Numbered from the stretch's first letter, positions 25,801-35,081 are shown. The stretch is DNA of 64,000 nt from Verrucomicrobia bacterium IMCC26134 (GCA_000972765.1 CP011265.1:1178001-1242000); one strand, 5' to 3'. Translations and numbers: made by a program. The notes: generated from the sequence alone by a model not told the origin.

Positions 25801-27421
25801 CGCCGTTGTTGGTGGTGGGGTAGGCGCTGTGGACGTAGTTCAGGCCCGTGGCGGGGTTGTCGGTGCCGATGTTAAAGATGAGCGGATTGGGGAACTCGGC
25901 CGGGTAGACGTCCCAGAGGTAGGGGGTGAAGTAGTCGTCGCCATGGCGCCAGTCGCGCGCGGTGCGATCGGCGGTGCCGAGCTCCCAGGCGAGGCTGGCT
26001 CCGCTGCGGGGGACGGTCCAGGTGAGCGTGCCCTGATTGTTGACGGTGTTGGCGGTGACGGTGACGGCCAGTTTTGAAAACTCGCCGACGGTGCCATCGT
26101 TGTAGGCGTAGAGCGTGTAGGCGCCGGGGCGGACGGCTGGGAGGGTAAAGTTGCCGGAAGTGTCGGCGCGGGTCCAGTATTGGTATTTTTTGCCCTGATA
26201 CTGCCAGTTGCCGTCGGTGTCCTCGGGGGCGGCGAGGCCGATGTAGGCGTTGGCAGAGGAGACGGAGGGTTTGAGCGAATCGGTGATGACGAGTTTGCCG
26301 GTGACGGTGCCGCGGCCCGAGGCGGCGGGGTGGTCGGTGGTGGTGAGCCAGGAGTAGGGCCAGGCGGCCTTCTCGGCCGTGACCTGGGCTTGAGCGTCGG
26401 CCCAGAGGGCGTTGCCGGCGTTGGAGGCGGCGGCGGAGGCGTTGCAGTAGAGCAGGAAAGGACCGTAGAGCTTGCGCCAGGTTTCGCCGGCCGCGACGGA
26501 CGTGCCGGAGCCATCGTAGTGGTTTCGGCCAAAGTGCATGAGGATGTAGCTCTCGGAGGTGGTAAGGTCCTGCTTGGTGGGGCCGTCGTTGAAGTAATCG
26601 TGGCCGCCCAGGACGAACCAGACGCCCTTCTTCGCGATGTTGCTGGCGTGGCCCCAGGTGCCGATTTCGGAGTAGCGGGCGGAGTAGGAGTATTTGCCGT
26701 CGTAAAGGCCGGCGCGGACGCCGGTGGTGAGTTTCACGATCTCGGCGATGCCGGTGGGCAACGCCTGCTGGTAATCGTAGTAGGAAGGCATTTCCCAGTT
26801 GCGGGCGGCGTCCACGTAGGCGCGTTCGAAGGTGAAGGTGGTGGAGGTTCGCGGGAGTTTCCAGACGATGCGCCACTCGCCGACGGAGGCGGCTGGGTAG
26901 GTCGAAGGATGGTCGAGGATGGCGAAGGCGTAGAGGCCGGTGTCTCCCCGGCGCAGCACGTAGTGGAGGTCGATATCGAAAACGTGTTTATAGCCGGCGG
27001 TGGAGTTCCAGGTGCGTTTACAGGAGATTTCGATGTGGTCGGTGGTGCTGGAGACCACGGAGTAGACGCAGCCGCTGGGTTGCTCGTAGGACGTGCCGCC
27101 GTCCATGCTGTAGTAGATCGGGTTGGCCGTATCCACCATCTGGGTGCCGTTGAGTTTGTAGGAGGTGACCTTGCCGGAGGCTTTGTCGATCACAGCCTGT
27201 ATGACCCCGTTGTCCAGGGTGGCAGTGGTCGAGGTGGTGGTGAGCACGACATTCGCGCCCACGCCCGCGGCGCCGCCGCCGGCGTCGTTGGCGTGCAGCG
27301 CACTGGTGACGAGGAACAGGCTGACGAACAGGATTAAGAACGAGAGGCCTGCGCGGGTGAGATCGGAGAGCCGGGCGACGAGTCGCGCGAAAACGTCCGA
27401 TGTGATGAGGGGGTAAGGCAT
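22838..27421 (-). CDS. PL4 rhamnogalacturonan lyase with C-terminal autotransporter-associated beta-strand repeats
   Basis: 1527 residues, exported (hydrophobic signal around 24-44). PL4 cleaves the rhamnogalacturonan-I backbone by beta-elimination. Residues about 55-365 form the catalytic beta-sandwich domain; K243 in DGKYSYSARYS and H296/H301 in HFGRNHYDG are the likely counterparts of the catalytic Lys and His. Residues 370-465 are the FnIII-like second domain (GTVTGKLVITD). Residues 475-655 are the carbohydrate-binding third domain (NPLIFNIGTDNP, YDYLGMELPAF). Then come about 750 residues of beta-helical repeats, with at least three PATR motifs (LTKSGTAKLTLSSANSYSGQ, LAKTGSGTWTLSG, LTKNGTGLLSLASAQSLSGP). 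The C-terminal domain contains FDFDGDGAANLLEYATG. No outer-membrane barrel is seen. Such a long passenger on a PL4 enzyme is unusual. Confidence 0.87.
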   Translation of the reverse strand: MPYPLITSDVFARLVARLSDLTRAGLSFLILFVSLFLVTSALHANDAGGGAAGVGANVVLTTTSTTATLDNGVIQAVIDKASGKVTSYKLNGTQMVDTANPIYYSMDGGTSYEQPSGCVYSVVSSTTDHIEISCKRTWNSTAGYKHVFDIDLHYVLRRGDTGLYAFAILDHPSTYPAASVGEWRIVWKLPRTSTTFTFERAYVDAARNWEMPSYYDYQQALPTGIAEIVKLTTGVRAGLYDGKYSYSARYSEIGTWGHASNIAKKGVWFVLGGHDYFNDGPTKQDLTTSESYILMHFGRNHYDGSGTSVAAGETWRKLYGPFLLYCNASAAASNAGNALWADAQAQVTAEKAAWPYSWLTTTDHPAASGRGTVTGKLVITDSLKPSVSSANAYIGLAAPEDTDGNWQYQGKKYQYWTRADTSGNFTLPAVRPGAYTLYAYNDGTVGEFSKLAVTVTANTVNNQGTLTWTVPRSGASLAWELGTADRTARDWRHGDDYFTPYLWDVYPAEFPNPLIFNIGTDNPATGLNYVHSAYPTTNNGVTTWGSWNWKLNFNLPAVPSTGNAVLTIGIASSNYARLYLTLNDEANAFTRISPSNDGGNALLRQGIHAKYSVVKVSIPTSRLRVGANAFTLSQNTSETSSHVMYDYLGMELPAFPPPPPSSGRTLTWKGGTTAAANTWDAGTTASFLASSNATAYGTGDAVIFDSSGANTTSITLTGSLESNSVTVNATKDYIFTGTGDLTGQAGLTKSGTAKLTLSSANSYSGQTVINAGTLTFANDAANSTALGSSAVTLNGGTLSMFASSTSVTVTAPWNIDVPSGATATFAPAWRSSLTGKLTGGGTLNYPLVNGSVRAGIFGDWSGFTGRLNATTGTTADFRMALDYSWPGMPSAAVNLGAGVSAYYAGNLNQGLGTFVSFGELSGAASASIKGGAIGGRQITYRIGGINTDATFAGSIGEQTNGFTNLAKTGSGTWTLSGTGLINGTSTVENGTLRVTGSLTHGTAAVVEVAPGGTLQVNGTLTAATAHVAEGANYLGPGTLNAALVLDGQAFCDSGNLTVNGAVTNNGLLRLTSGAALAVSGAFINNGVLDLIDATPSLPANFTNNGLVLTARSPASLVWTGTTGTFWDILQSANWSNGASPDVFRTGDSVTFNDTTAITDIELAGSLSPSSVTITTNGTFTFGGTGVIGGAASLTKNGTGLLSLASAQSLSGPVLVSRGTLQIGLAAAFPNSSGLVVSTGATLDVASVSVGYKVPASQSLSGSGTVNGPLTVLGTLAPGNEGAGTLTITGNLTFDDQSRLEWEPASNSITGADRVTTPLVVIKGTVPMNLILNRSSGGVRFTDPFWSSIRTWPVIAAPQSGSFTLGTITTDTAARPASNYGTFSLSQSAAGTSLVWTPRPAVELWRTNYFGTYANLGYAADTFDFDGDGAANLLEYATGTSPAVADNSPVILGTNNGRLTLSYTTIADAKLTYTVEGRDDFTGGTWSTVTTANNPYNTGVAGSVTFIDTTPLSTQPRRFLRLTITLAP

Positions 27422-27599
27422 CGAGGATGAAGGCTCCCGACGGGGTGGGGGTTCTATCTAGGGCAATGAAGAGACAAGCTGGATTTCAGCAAGGGACGCA
27501 GCAATGATTCAGCATGAGGCCGTTCGGCTAAAATAGGCACCGCGTCGCTATCTTACAGTTCGCGTTGAGGAGACGAACCACGCCCGAAGGGCCGTTCAA

Positions 27600-28583
27600 C
27601 TACAAGTCGTAGTGACAGGCCACTTCGTGGGCGGGGCGGGCGGGGGCTGGTGTGCGCAAGGCCGGTTTCTCGGTGCGGCAGCGGTCAGTGGCGTGCGGGC
27701 AGCGGGGGTGGAAGGGGCAACCGCCCGGCGGATTAATGGGGGAGGGGACGTCACCTTTGAGCACAATACGCGTCGACTGGCGGCGCGGTTCGGGCACGGG
27801 GATCGCGGAGATGAGGGCCCGGGTGTAGGGGTGGGCGGCGCGACGGTAAAGGGTGTCGGCATCGGCCGTCTCGACGATGTGGCCGAGATACATGACGGCG
27901 ATGCGATCGGAGACGTGTTTCACGACGGCGAGATCGTGGGCGATGAAGAGGTAGGCGAGGCCGAGTTCGCGTTGCAGGTCGAGCAACAGATTGAGCACCT
28001 GGCCCTGGATGGAGACGTCGAGGGCGGAGACGGGTTCGTCGCAGATGATGAGCTTGGGGTTCAGGGCGAGGGCGCGGGCGATGCCGATGCGCTGGCGCTG
28101 GCCGCCGGAGAACTCGAAGGGGAACCGGTCGGCGGAGGAGGCGGGCAGGCCGACGCGCTCGAGCAGGGCGGCGATGCGAGCGGGGCGGTCGGCGGCGGTG
28201 CCGATGCGGTGGATGATGAAGGGCTCGGCGAGGAGTTCGCCGACGGAGTGGCGGGCGTTGAGCGATTCACCGGGATCTTGGAAAACCATCTGAATCTCGC
28301 GGCGGAGGGGCTTGAGCTGGCGGGGCGAGAGCAGGGCGAGATCGGTGCCGTTAAAAAGGATCTTTCCTGTCGTGGGGCGGTGGAGCCGGACGAGGGATTT
28401 GCCGAGGGTGGACTTGCCGCAACCGGACTCGCCTACGAGCCCGAGCGTCTCGCCGGAGCGGAGCGTAAGGGAGACGCCGTCCACGGCGCGGCACCAGGCG
28501 CGGGCCTTTAACCAGACGCCGCCTCGCACGGGGAAGTGCATGCGCAGGTCGCGGACATCGAGGAGGGGGGCGGAGGCGGACAT
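27600..28583 (-). CDS. Peptide-type ABC transporter ATPase (DppF/OppF family)
   Basis: 327 residues. Walker [11 protein letters not shown]-loop [16 protein letters not shown], signature [15 protein letters not shown], Walker [17 protein letters not shown]. The C-terminal cysteine cluster of the oligopeptide family ([16 protein letters not shown]) is present; in relatives it binds an iron-sulfur cluster. It is the last gene of the five-gene Yej/Dpp-type operon starting at 33937, 55 bases after the DppD-type gene. The 178 bases downstream to the PL4 start hold no gene. Confidence 0.92.
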   Translation of the reverse strand: MSASAPLLDVRDLRMHFPVRGGVWLKARAWCRAVDGVSLTLRSGETLGLVGESGCGKSTLGKSLVRLHRPTTGKILFNGTDLALLSPRQLKPLRREIQMVFQDPGESLNARHSVGELLAEPFIIHRIGTAADRPARIAALLERVGLPASSADRFPFEFSGGQRQRIGIARALALNPKLIICDEPVSALDVSIQGQVLNLLLDLQRELGLAYLFIAHDLAVVKHVSDRIAVMYLGHIVETADADTLYRRAAHPYTRALISAIPVPEPRRQSTRIVLKGDVPSPINPPGGCPFHPRCPHATDRCRTEKPALRTPAPARPAHEVACHYDL

Positions 28584-28638
28584 GGAATAGGAGAGCGAGG
28601 ACGAATTTATTTAAAGGGGGATGCGGCGTTTTTTGCGG

Positions 28639-29652
28639 TCAGTCGCGATTATAGGCCGAGCTGGAGCCTGACGTTCCCGGGGGAAGTTCGCGCCAGCGGT
28701 GGCAGGCGGCGGTATGGCCGGCGGTGATGGTTTCGAGGGGCGGCTGGGTGGCGCAGACGGGGGCGACCCACGGGCAGCGGTTGGCGAATCGGCAGCCGGC
28801 GGGCATTTCGGCGAGGCCGGGCACCAGGCCGGGGATGGTGGCGAGGCGGGACTTGCGCTCGGCTTCCAGACGCGGAATGGCGGAGAGCAGGCCGCGCGTG
28901 TAGGGGTGCGAAGGACGGGTGAAAATCTCTTCGACCGGGCCCTGTTCCGCGATGCGTCCGGCATACATGACTACGACCTCATCGCACATCTCGGCGACGA
29001 CGCCCAGATCGTGGGTGATGAGCAGGATGGCCATGCCGAGTTCGCGTTGAAGCGAGCGCAGCAGGTCGAGGATCTGGGCCTGGATGGTGACGTCGAGGGC
29101 GGTGGTGGGCTCGTCGGCGATGAGCAAGGCGGGGTTGCAGGCGAGGGCCATCGCGATGACGACGCGCTGCCTCATGCCTCCGGAGAGTTGGTGCGGATAT
29201 TCCTGGGCGCGGATTTCGGGGGAGGGGATGCCGACCTTGGCGAGCATATCCACGGCGAGGCGGGCGGCCTCGGTTTTGTCGCGGGTGCGGTGAAGGAGGA
29301 AGACCTCGGCGAGCTGGCGGCCGATCCGGTGGACGGGGTTCAGGGCGGTCATCGGTTCCTGAAAGACCATTCCGATGCGACCGCCGCGGATGCGGAGCAC
29401 GTCGGCGGGGGTGGCGGTTGCGAGGTTGGCGCCCTCGAAGTGAATGGAGCCGCCTACGATGCGGCCGGAGGGTTGGGGCAGGAGTCGGAGCAGGGATAGG
29501 GCGGTGACACTCTTGCCGCAGCCGGATTCGCCAACGAGGCCGAGGGTGCGGCCGCGAGGGATGGAAAAACTGATGCCGTCCACGGCGCGGAGCAGGCCGG
29601 CGTCGGTGTCGAAGGCGACGGAGAGGTCGCGGACGTTCAGGAGTTCAGACAT
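28639..29652 (-). CDS. Peptide-type ABC transporter ATPase (DppD/OppD family)
   Basis: 337 residues. Walker [17 protein letters not shown]-loop [17 protein letters not shown], signature [15 protein letters not shown], Walker [17 protein letters not shown], and the C-terminal Cys cluster [14 protein letters not shown]. In YejF these two ATPase halves are fused into one polypeptide; here they are separate genes, as in Dpp/Opp systems. It lies between the YejA-type binding-protein gene and the DppF-type gene. Confidence 0.92.
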   Translation of the reverse strand: MSELLNVRDLSVAFDTDAGLLRAVDGISFSIPRGRTLGLVGESGCGKSVTALSLLRLLPQPSGRIVGGSIHFEGANLATATPADVLRIRGGRIGMVFQEPMTALNPVHRIGRQLAEVFLLHRTRDKTEAARLAVDMLAKVGIPSPEIRAQEYPHQLSGGMRQRVVIAMALACNPALLIADEPTTALDVTIQAQILDLLRSLQRELGMAILLITHDLGVVAEMCDEVVVMYAGRIAEQGPVEEIFTRPSHPYTRGLLSAIPRLEAERKSRLATIPGLVPGLAEMPAGCRFANRCPWVAPVCATQPPLETITAGHTAACHRWRELPPGTSGSSSAYNRD

Positions 29653-29692
29653 CGGATGAGGGCGTTAAGCAAGTAGATGCGGCGCGGAGGGG

Positions 29693-31756
29693 CTACTCCT
29701 TGGGTTTCCACTGGTCATAGGTGCGGACGGAGGAGGGGAAAGCTTTGGAATCATCACGACGGGCGGCGAGGGTCCCGGGTTTTTGAGACTCATCGAGCCA
29801 GTGGACGTTTTGCTCGAGGGCGTCGGTGGAGAAGCGGGCATTGAAGTTCTCCGGGAAGTGGACCCAGCGCCAGGTAGCGATGCGATAGAACGGCATGACG
29901 AAACCGGGCGAAAAGGAGGCCTCGTCGTAGAAGATTTCTTCCATCTTGCGGGCCATGACACGCATCTCGTCGAGGTTTTCGGAGGTATCGTAGCGGGTGA
30001 TGAGGGCGTCGATTTCGGGGATGGCGAGGCTTTGGAGATTGTTGGTCTGGACCTTGGGTTTGCGGACGGGGTTGGGGGTGGTGCCGTCCGGGAGGTAGGG
30101 CTGGTCGTAGGCGTTCACCGAGTGGTAGTTTTCCCAATAGCGGGGGAAAAGCTCCACGCCCACGTTGAAGGCCGAGAAGGTGATGTCGTGGTTTTTTTCC
30201 TGCACCTTTTTCCAAGCGGCCGAGGCGTCGAGGATCTCGACCTGGAAATCGAGACCGGCCTTGCGGGCCTCCTGCTGGAGAATGGTGAGCACGGGGGCGA
30301 GGGATTCGTAGCCGGAGGTGAGGGTGACGGAGAGGCGCTGGCCGGCGGCGTTCACGAGGATGCCGTCCGGTCCCCGTTTGGTGAAGCCGGCCTTGGCGAA
30401 GTGCTCGGCGGCGAGGGCGAGATCGAAAGAACGGGCGCGGAGCGTCGGGTGGCTCATGTCGCCGAAGCCTTCGGAAGGGGTGTTGAGGCGGGTGTAGTCG
30501 CCGCGGAAATACTGGGCGATGACGAGCGCCCAGTTGGAGGCGTATTGGATGCCGAGACGGACCTCGCGTTCGGAGAGGAGGGGGCGGGCGGTGTTCATCC
30601 ACAGGCCGTAGTTGGGGCGGGGAATGTCGTTGTAGAAAGTGGACTTGGCGATGAGGCCGCGGGTGACGAGCGGGGCGTTATCGGGCAGGCGCTCGTAATT
30701 ATACTCGGCGAGGTTCATGCCGAAGGCGTCGAGATCGCCGGCGAGGAAGGATTCCCAGGCGGTGGTGGTCTCGCGGATGACGCGGAGGCGAATCTGGGCG
30801 GGGTTGAAACGGTAACGAAACTGGACTTTGTCGTTGGCCCACCAGTTGGGGAGACGCTCGAAGGAGATGTGGTTGCGATTGGTCGCGGTGCGTTTCAGTT
30901 CGTTATCGGTGAGGATGTAGGCACCGGTGGTAGGGGCGAAACGCCAGTTGTAGCGGGTGACGTAATCCTCGCCGACCTCGCGGTAGAAGTGGCTCGGGGT
31001 CGGGGTGAGTTCGAGCACGCGGCTCAGGAGATCGGGGCGAGCGTCTTTGAGCGTGATGGCGAAGGTGAGGTCGTCGTAGCGGGTGATACGGGTGTAGTTT
31101 TCCCCGATGCCGTAGAAGTTGTTATACCACGGGGCTTGAATGTAGGTGCTTTGGTTGAGCCAGAACATGAAAAGCACATCGTCGCTGGTGACGGCGGGGC
31201 CGTCGCTCCAGCGTGCGGCGGGGTCGATGCGGACGTAGACGGTTTTGGCGGGTAGATCGACGGCCCACTGGCTGGCGACGCCCGGGAAAAAACGATGAGG
31301 GCCGGCGACGTCGGGGTGCAGTTGACCGAATTTCAAGAAAATATCGTCCTGAAGGTAGGTGCGGAAACCGCTGTTGGAGTCGGGTCCGAGGATACGAAGG
31401 GTGCGGGGGAAATCCTGGATGCGGCCCTGCCAGGTGCCGCCGCGTTTGCGGGCGGGGGAGCCGAGTTCGGGGAGCGGGCCGCCGTCGGTCCAGGAGAGGC
31501 CGGGGGGAAGGTCGGCGGGGGCTTTGAAGACGAAGAAGTCGGGGTGCGCCTTGTAATAGGCGGCGACCTCGGCGGAGTTGTCGCGGGCGGGGTTGGACGC
31601 GTGGGGGGCGGGGGATGCCGAAGCGGCGGCGGGGGCAGTGGAGGTGGGCGCGTCGGAGGCGGGTTTGGCGCAGGCGGCGAGCAAGAGGGTCGCGGCGAGC
31701 AGGATGGTGTTTTTAACGAAGCAATGCGTGGAGCGGGCGGAGGAGCGGGTGGACAT
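29693..31756 (-). CDS. yejA: Extracellular solute-binding protein family 5, YejA-like lipoprotein
   Basis: 687 residues. The lipobox LAAC puts the lipidated Cys near residue 29. The protein belongs to the large SBP_bac_5 group and looks like YejA (VRIDPAARWSDGPAVTSDD, RVIRETTTAWESFLAGDLDA, FNVGVELFPRYWENYHS). YejA-type proteins bind oligopeptides or peptide-nucleotide antibiotics; oligosaccharide ligands also occur in family 5. Its stop lies 41 bases before the DppD-type gene and its start 6 bases after yejE ends. With a PL4 lyase gene downstream, an oligosaccharide ligand is possible but unproven. Confidence 0.88.
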   Translation of the reverse strand: MSTRSSARSTHCFVKNTILLAATLLLAACAKPASDAPTSTAPAAASASPAPHASNPARDNSAEVAAYYKAHPDFFVFKAPADLPPGLSWTDGGPLPELGSPARKRGGTWQGRIQDFPRTLRILGPDSNSGFRTYLQDDIFLKFGQLHPDVAGPHRFFPGVASQWAVDLPAKTVYVRIDPAARWSDGPAVTSDDVLFMFWLNQSTYIQAPWYNNFYGIGENYTRITRYDDLTFAITLKDARPDLLSRVLELTPTPSHFYREVGEDYVTRYNWRFAPTTGAYILTDNELKRTATNRNHISFERLPNWWANDKVQFRYRFNPAQIRLRVIRETTTAWESFLAGDLDAFGMNLAEYNYERLPDNAPLVTRGLIAKSTFYNDIPRPNYGLWMNTARPLLSEREVRLGIQYASNWALVIAQYFRGDYTRLNTPSEGFGDMSHPTLRARSFDLALAAEHFAKAGFTKRGPDGILVNAAGQRLSVTLTSGYESLAPVLTILQQEARKAGLDFQVEILDASAAWKKVQEKNHDITFSAFNVGVELFPRYWENYHSVNAYDQPYLPDGTTPNPVRKPKVQTNNLQSLAIPEIDALITRYDTSENLDEMRVMARKMEEIFYDEASFSPGFVMPFYRIATWRWVHFPENFNARFSTDALEQNVHWLDESQKPGTLAARRDDSKAFPSSVRTYDQWKPKE

Positions 31757-31761
31757 GGCGA

Positions 31762-32859
31762 TCAGCGATAAAGGGTGAATTTTTTGGGGTCGAAGGCCTC
31801 GCGGACGGCCTCGCCGACGAACGTGACGAGGATGAGCACGAGGGTCATGGCGGAGAAAGCGGAGAGGACGATCCAGGGTGCGAGGGTGAGTTGTTTGGTG
31901 CCCTGGCTGAGCAGCTCGCCCCAGCTTGGGGTGGGAACGGGAAGCCCGAAACCGAGGAAATCAAGCGCGGTGAGCGAACCGATGGCGCCTGCGACGGTGA
32001 AGGGCACGAAGGTGACGAGGGTGGCGGCGGTGTTGGGTAGAATGTGGTGTAAAATGATCCGGCTATCGCTCGCGCCGAGCACACGGGCGGCGGCGACGTA
32101 GTCGCGGGCTTTTTCCTTATACGTCTCGGTGCGCATGTAGTAGGTCAGGCCCATCCAGCCGAAAGCGACGTTGATGGCCACGAGCCAACCGAGGCCCGGC
32201 TTGATGAGAGAGGCGACGATGATGACGATGTAGAGAAAGGGGATGTTGGACCAAATTTCGATCAGCCGTTGCACGAGCAGGTCGAAGGTGCCGCCGTAGT
32301 AGCCCATCGCGCAGCCGAGGATGATGCCCAGACCGTAGACGCCGGCGACGAACCAGACGGAAAAAATGAGGGCGTGGCGGAAGCCGTAGACGAGGCGTCC
32401 GAGAATGTCGCGATTCTGGGTGTCGGTGCCGAGGAAGTGGCGCTGGGCGAGGTCGGGTGCGCGGGGTTTGAAGTATTGGCCGGCGTAGCAGTTTTCGATC
32501 GGGTTGAACGGGACGACGGGGAGCAGGATAAAGTCTCCGCGGGCCCGGGCGGCGGCGGCCGTGGCGAGGGTGGTGGCGTCGGCGGAGGCGTGTGGATGGA
32601 GGCGGGCGCGGAGATCGCGGTAGTCAGTCTCCCATTCGTAATCGAGACCGAAGGTTTTGCCCGGGAGCATCGCGCCGTAGGTGGGGAAAAACCAACGGCC
32701 ATCGTGCCGGACGGCGAGGGCGCGGTGGTTGATAAAGAGTTCGGCGACGCAGGCGAAGAGCACGAGCGCGACGAGCAGCAGAAACGACCAGTAACCGCGC
32801 CGGAGCGAGCGGAAGCGCCGGAGTTTTTTACGGGTGATCGGATTGGGGAGGAAGGACAT
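31762..32859 (-). CDS. yejE: ABC transporter permease, YejE-like
   Basis: 365 residues from ATG 32859; the frame is open to 33069, but those residues are antisense-like to yejB. Basic N-terminus, then the first helix YWSFLLLVALVLFACVAEL. A long periplasmic insertion of about 110 residues (WFFPTYGAMLPGKTFGLDY, PFNPIENCYAG) is typical of YejE. Then RHFLGTDTQNRDILGRLVYG leads into the permease core with EAA loop YVAAARVLGASDSRIILHHI. About six helices. Confidence 0.9.
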   Translation of the reverse strand: MSFLPNPITRKKLRRFRSLRRGYWSFLLLVALVLFACVAELFINHRALAVRHDGRWFFPTYGAMLPGKTFGLDYEWETDYRDLRARLHPHASADATTLATAAAARARGDFILLPVVPFNPIENCYAGQYFKPRAPDLAQRHFLGTDTQNRDILGRLVYGFRHALIFSVWFVAGVYGLGIILGCAMGYYGGTFDLLVQRLIEIWSNIPFLYIVIIVASLIKPGLGWLVAINVAFGWMGLTYYMRTETYKEKARDYVAAARVLGASDSRIILHHILPNTAATLVTFVPFTVAGAIGSLTALDFLGFGLPVPTPSWGELLSQGTKQLTLAPWIVLSAFSAMTLVLILVTFVGEAVREAFDPKKFTLYR

Positions 32860-32914
32860 CGGACGGAAAACGCGAAAAATCGGAAAAGGGAAAAGCTGGA
32901 AACGGAAGGGGGGA
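32860..32914 (-). repeat. Pyrimidine-rich leader before yejE (copy 3 of 3)
   Basis: On the minus strand the yejB-yejE spacer reads TTCCGTTTCCAGCTTTTCCC, then TTTTCCGATTTTTCGCG and TTTTCC before the ATG. It is the clearest match to the korB copy (CCGATTT..CGCGTTTTCC). Confidence 0.5.
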
Positions 32915-33937
32915 TCAGTTGAAGCGGATGCGCGGGTCGAGCAGGGCGACGAGCAGATCGGAGAGGATGTTGCCGATGAGGAGCAGCGCGGAGGAAATGA
33001 GCAGGATGCCGAGCACGACGGGATAGTCGCGATCGACGAGGGATTTGAAACCCAGCAGGCCCATGCCATCGATATCGAAAACCACCTCGACCAGAAATGA
33101 ACCGGTGAGGACGAGGCCTATGTTTTGACCAAAGGTGGTGGCCAGGGGGATGAGGGAGTTTCGCAGGGCGTGGCGGAAGACGGCGGTGCGGAAGGGCACG
33201 CCCTTGGCGACGGCGGTGCGCATGTAGTCTGCGGCGAGGTTGTCCATGAGGTGGTTCTTCATGAGCAAGGTGGTGAAGGCGAAGCCCCCGACCATGTAGG
33301 CGGTGAGCGGGAGGGCGGTGTGGCGTAAGAGGTCAAGGGCCTTGGCGGCGAGTCCGAGCTCGGTGAAGTTGTCGCTCACGAAACCACCGAGCGGGAACCA
33401 CTCCAGGCGGGCGGCGAAGACGAAGAGCAGCAGACTACCCAGCACATAGCCCGGGACGGCGTAGCCGGCGAAAACCACGACCGAGGTAAGGTTGTCCATC
33501 GGCGTGCGATGGCGCACGGCCTTGACGATGCCGAGGGGAAGGCAGACCGCGTAGGTGAGGATCGTGGTGAGCAGGCCGTAGTAAATCGAGACGGAGAGCT
33601 TGGAGGCGATAACGGTCCAGACGGGCTGGTGGTAGATGTAGGAGTCGCCGAGGTCGCCGCGCACGACCTTGCCGGTCCATGAGGCGTAGGCGGAATACCA
33701 GGGCTTATCGAAACCGTAGAAACGCTTGAGCTGCTCGAGTTGCTCGGCGGAGAGGGAGGTGTTGGAGCCTGCGGATACCATTGAGCGGCCGCCGGCGGGG
33801 TCGACTTGGCGGGCCTCGGCGAGGGCGCGTTCGATGGGACCTCCGGGGACCAGACGGGTGATGAAAAAAACGATCAACGTGATCCCCAGCAGAGTGGGGG
33901 GAATCAGGAGAAGGCGTCTGATGAAGTAGTCCCGCAT
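32915..33937 (-). CDS. yejB: ABC transporter permease, YejB-like
   Basis: 340 residues. It opens with FIRRLLLIPPTLLGITLIVF and RLVPGGPIERAL, then the long periplasmic stretch with YGFDKPWYSAYASWTGKVV and GDLGDSYIYHQPVW. The permease core includes DYMRTAVAKGVPFRTAVFRH (EAA loop). About six helices. It is the first gene of the operon yejB-yejE-yejA-dppD-dppF. The 137 bases upstream to the next gene on the same strand show no clear promoter. Confidence 0.91.
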   Translation of the reverse strand: MRDYFIRRLLLIPPTLLGITLIVFFITRLVPGGPIERALAEARQVDPAGGRSMVSAGSNTSLSAEQLEQLKRFYGFDKPWYSAYASWTGKVVRGDLGDSYIYHQPVWTVIASKLSVSIYYGLLTTILTYAVCLPLGIVKAVRHRTPMDNLTSVVVFAGYAVPGYVLGSLLLFVFAARLEWFPLGGFVSDNFTELGLAAKALDLLRHTALPLTAYMVGGFAFTTLLMKNHLMDNLAADYMRTAVAKGVPFRTAVFRHALRNSLIPLATTFGQNIGLVLTGSFLVEVVFDIDGMGLLGFKSLVDRDYPVVLGILLISSALLLIGNILSDLLVALLDPRIRFN

Positions 33938-34074
33938 GAGTTGTCGGAGGCCGTGGCCGGTGTGAAGCTTGCGGAGACGGCGACGAAGGGGACAGCGCGA
34001 AATGCAGGTGGTGCCGGGAAAGCGTGGAAAATCGGCCGTGTTGCCAGCCCCGAGTCCCGTAGGCGTGAGGACGC

Positions 34075-34998
34075 TCAGCGGAGCGCGGGATGTTCGGCGA
34101 GCAGGAGGAGATCACGCATCTGCATCTGCCTGGAGTAATCCAGGCCGACGGTGGTGCTCAGGCTGCGCACGGCGGTGGCATATTCGCGAAGACGATAATC
34201 GAGGGTGAGCACGGTGGGGTCGTTGGGCAGGAGATGCCGAGGGGGGAGGGAGGCGGCGATGCGTTCGAGGCTTCCGGCTATGGCCTCAAGGATGACGGGG
34301 TTGTCTTTGACCAAGTCGAGCAGGGCGCGACGCGCGGCGACGGAGACGGTGTCGGAACTGGATAGAATGATGAGCACGCGACGCGGTGAGGTGGTGAGCT
34401 CCTCGGGGCTCTGGCGAGTCTCGGTTACGGTGCGGTTGGTTTGCGCGATCGAAGGCTGGGCGTCCGGGGAGGGCTGGACGACGATGCCGTCATAGATAAA
34501 AGTCGGCGGGTTTACGATGGTGGTGGAACTCGTGGACTTGCTGGTGGTGCGGTAGGTGAGCGGGACCTTGACGGTGAGCGGGGTGTCGAGGGTGCGGCGG
34601 AGTTCGGCCCCGGCCTGGCCGGGGGTGAGCAGACTGGCGAAGAGCCCCAGATTGACGGGCTGGGGGCTGCGTAGAAAACGGGCGCGCTGGCGTGCGGCCT
34701 CGAGTGAAGGCTGTTCGGTGCGGAGCAGGTTGAGGTCGAAACGATCCCAGGCCACGAGCTGGAGTTTGGACTCGGGGGTGGTGACAACGAGCAGCCCTTC
34801 GGGACGGGCCTCCCAGATGCCGGCGAACTCGACGGAGCGACCGTTGGCACCGCTAAGCCGGACTGCGCCGGTGTAGGCGGCACCGTTTTTATTAAGGACG
34901 GGAGATTCGGGGGGCGGCTGGGCGACTGCGGCGGTGACGGAGCAGGCGATCAAGGCAATAAAAAGCAGGCAGGCGCGTCGGAGCGGTGGGGAGCGCAT
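34075..34998 (-). CDS. Exported protein of unknown function
   Basis: 307 residues with a signal peptide ending near AAVAQ. The first ~70 mature residues (GAAYTGAVRLSGANGRSVEF, WEARPEGLLVVTT, LVAWDRFDLNLL) look like a small beta-rich segment. The middle has a low-complexity linker (TTSKSTSSTTIV) and the C-terminal third is helical (RRALLDLVKDNPVILEAIAG). I do not recognise the family. It lies between the TPR gene and yejB on the same strand. Confidence 0.7.
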   Translation of the reverse strand: MRSPPLRRACLLFIALIACSVTAAVAQPPPESPVLNKNGAAYTGAVRLSGANGRSVEFAGIWEARPEGLLVVTTPESKLQLVAWDRFDLNLLRTEQPSLEAARQRARFLRSPQPVNLGLFASLLTPGQAGAELRRTLDTPLTVKVPLTYRTTSKSTSSTTIVNPPTFIYDGIVVQPSPDAQPSIAQTNRTVTETRQSPEELTTSPRRVLIILSSSDTVSVAARRALLDLVKDNPVILEAIAGSLERIAASLPPRHLLPNDPTVLTLDYRLREYATAVRSLSTTVGLDYSRQMQMRDLLLLAEHPALR

Positions 34999-35081
34999 GG
35001 AGGTATGCTGGCATCTGGGCCGGAAGGAGCAAGAGCGGGCTGCGGAAGCGGTCGGGCGTCCCGACGGAGAGCCTGATCCGA

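Noticed and set aside
26180-27337. A 385-codon plus-strand frame
   Set aside because: Antisense to the PL4 catalytic region; composition is a mirror of the real gene.
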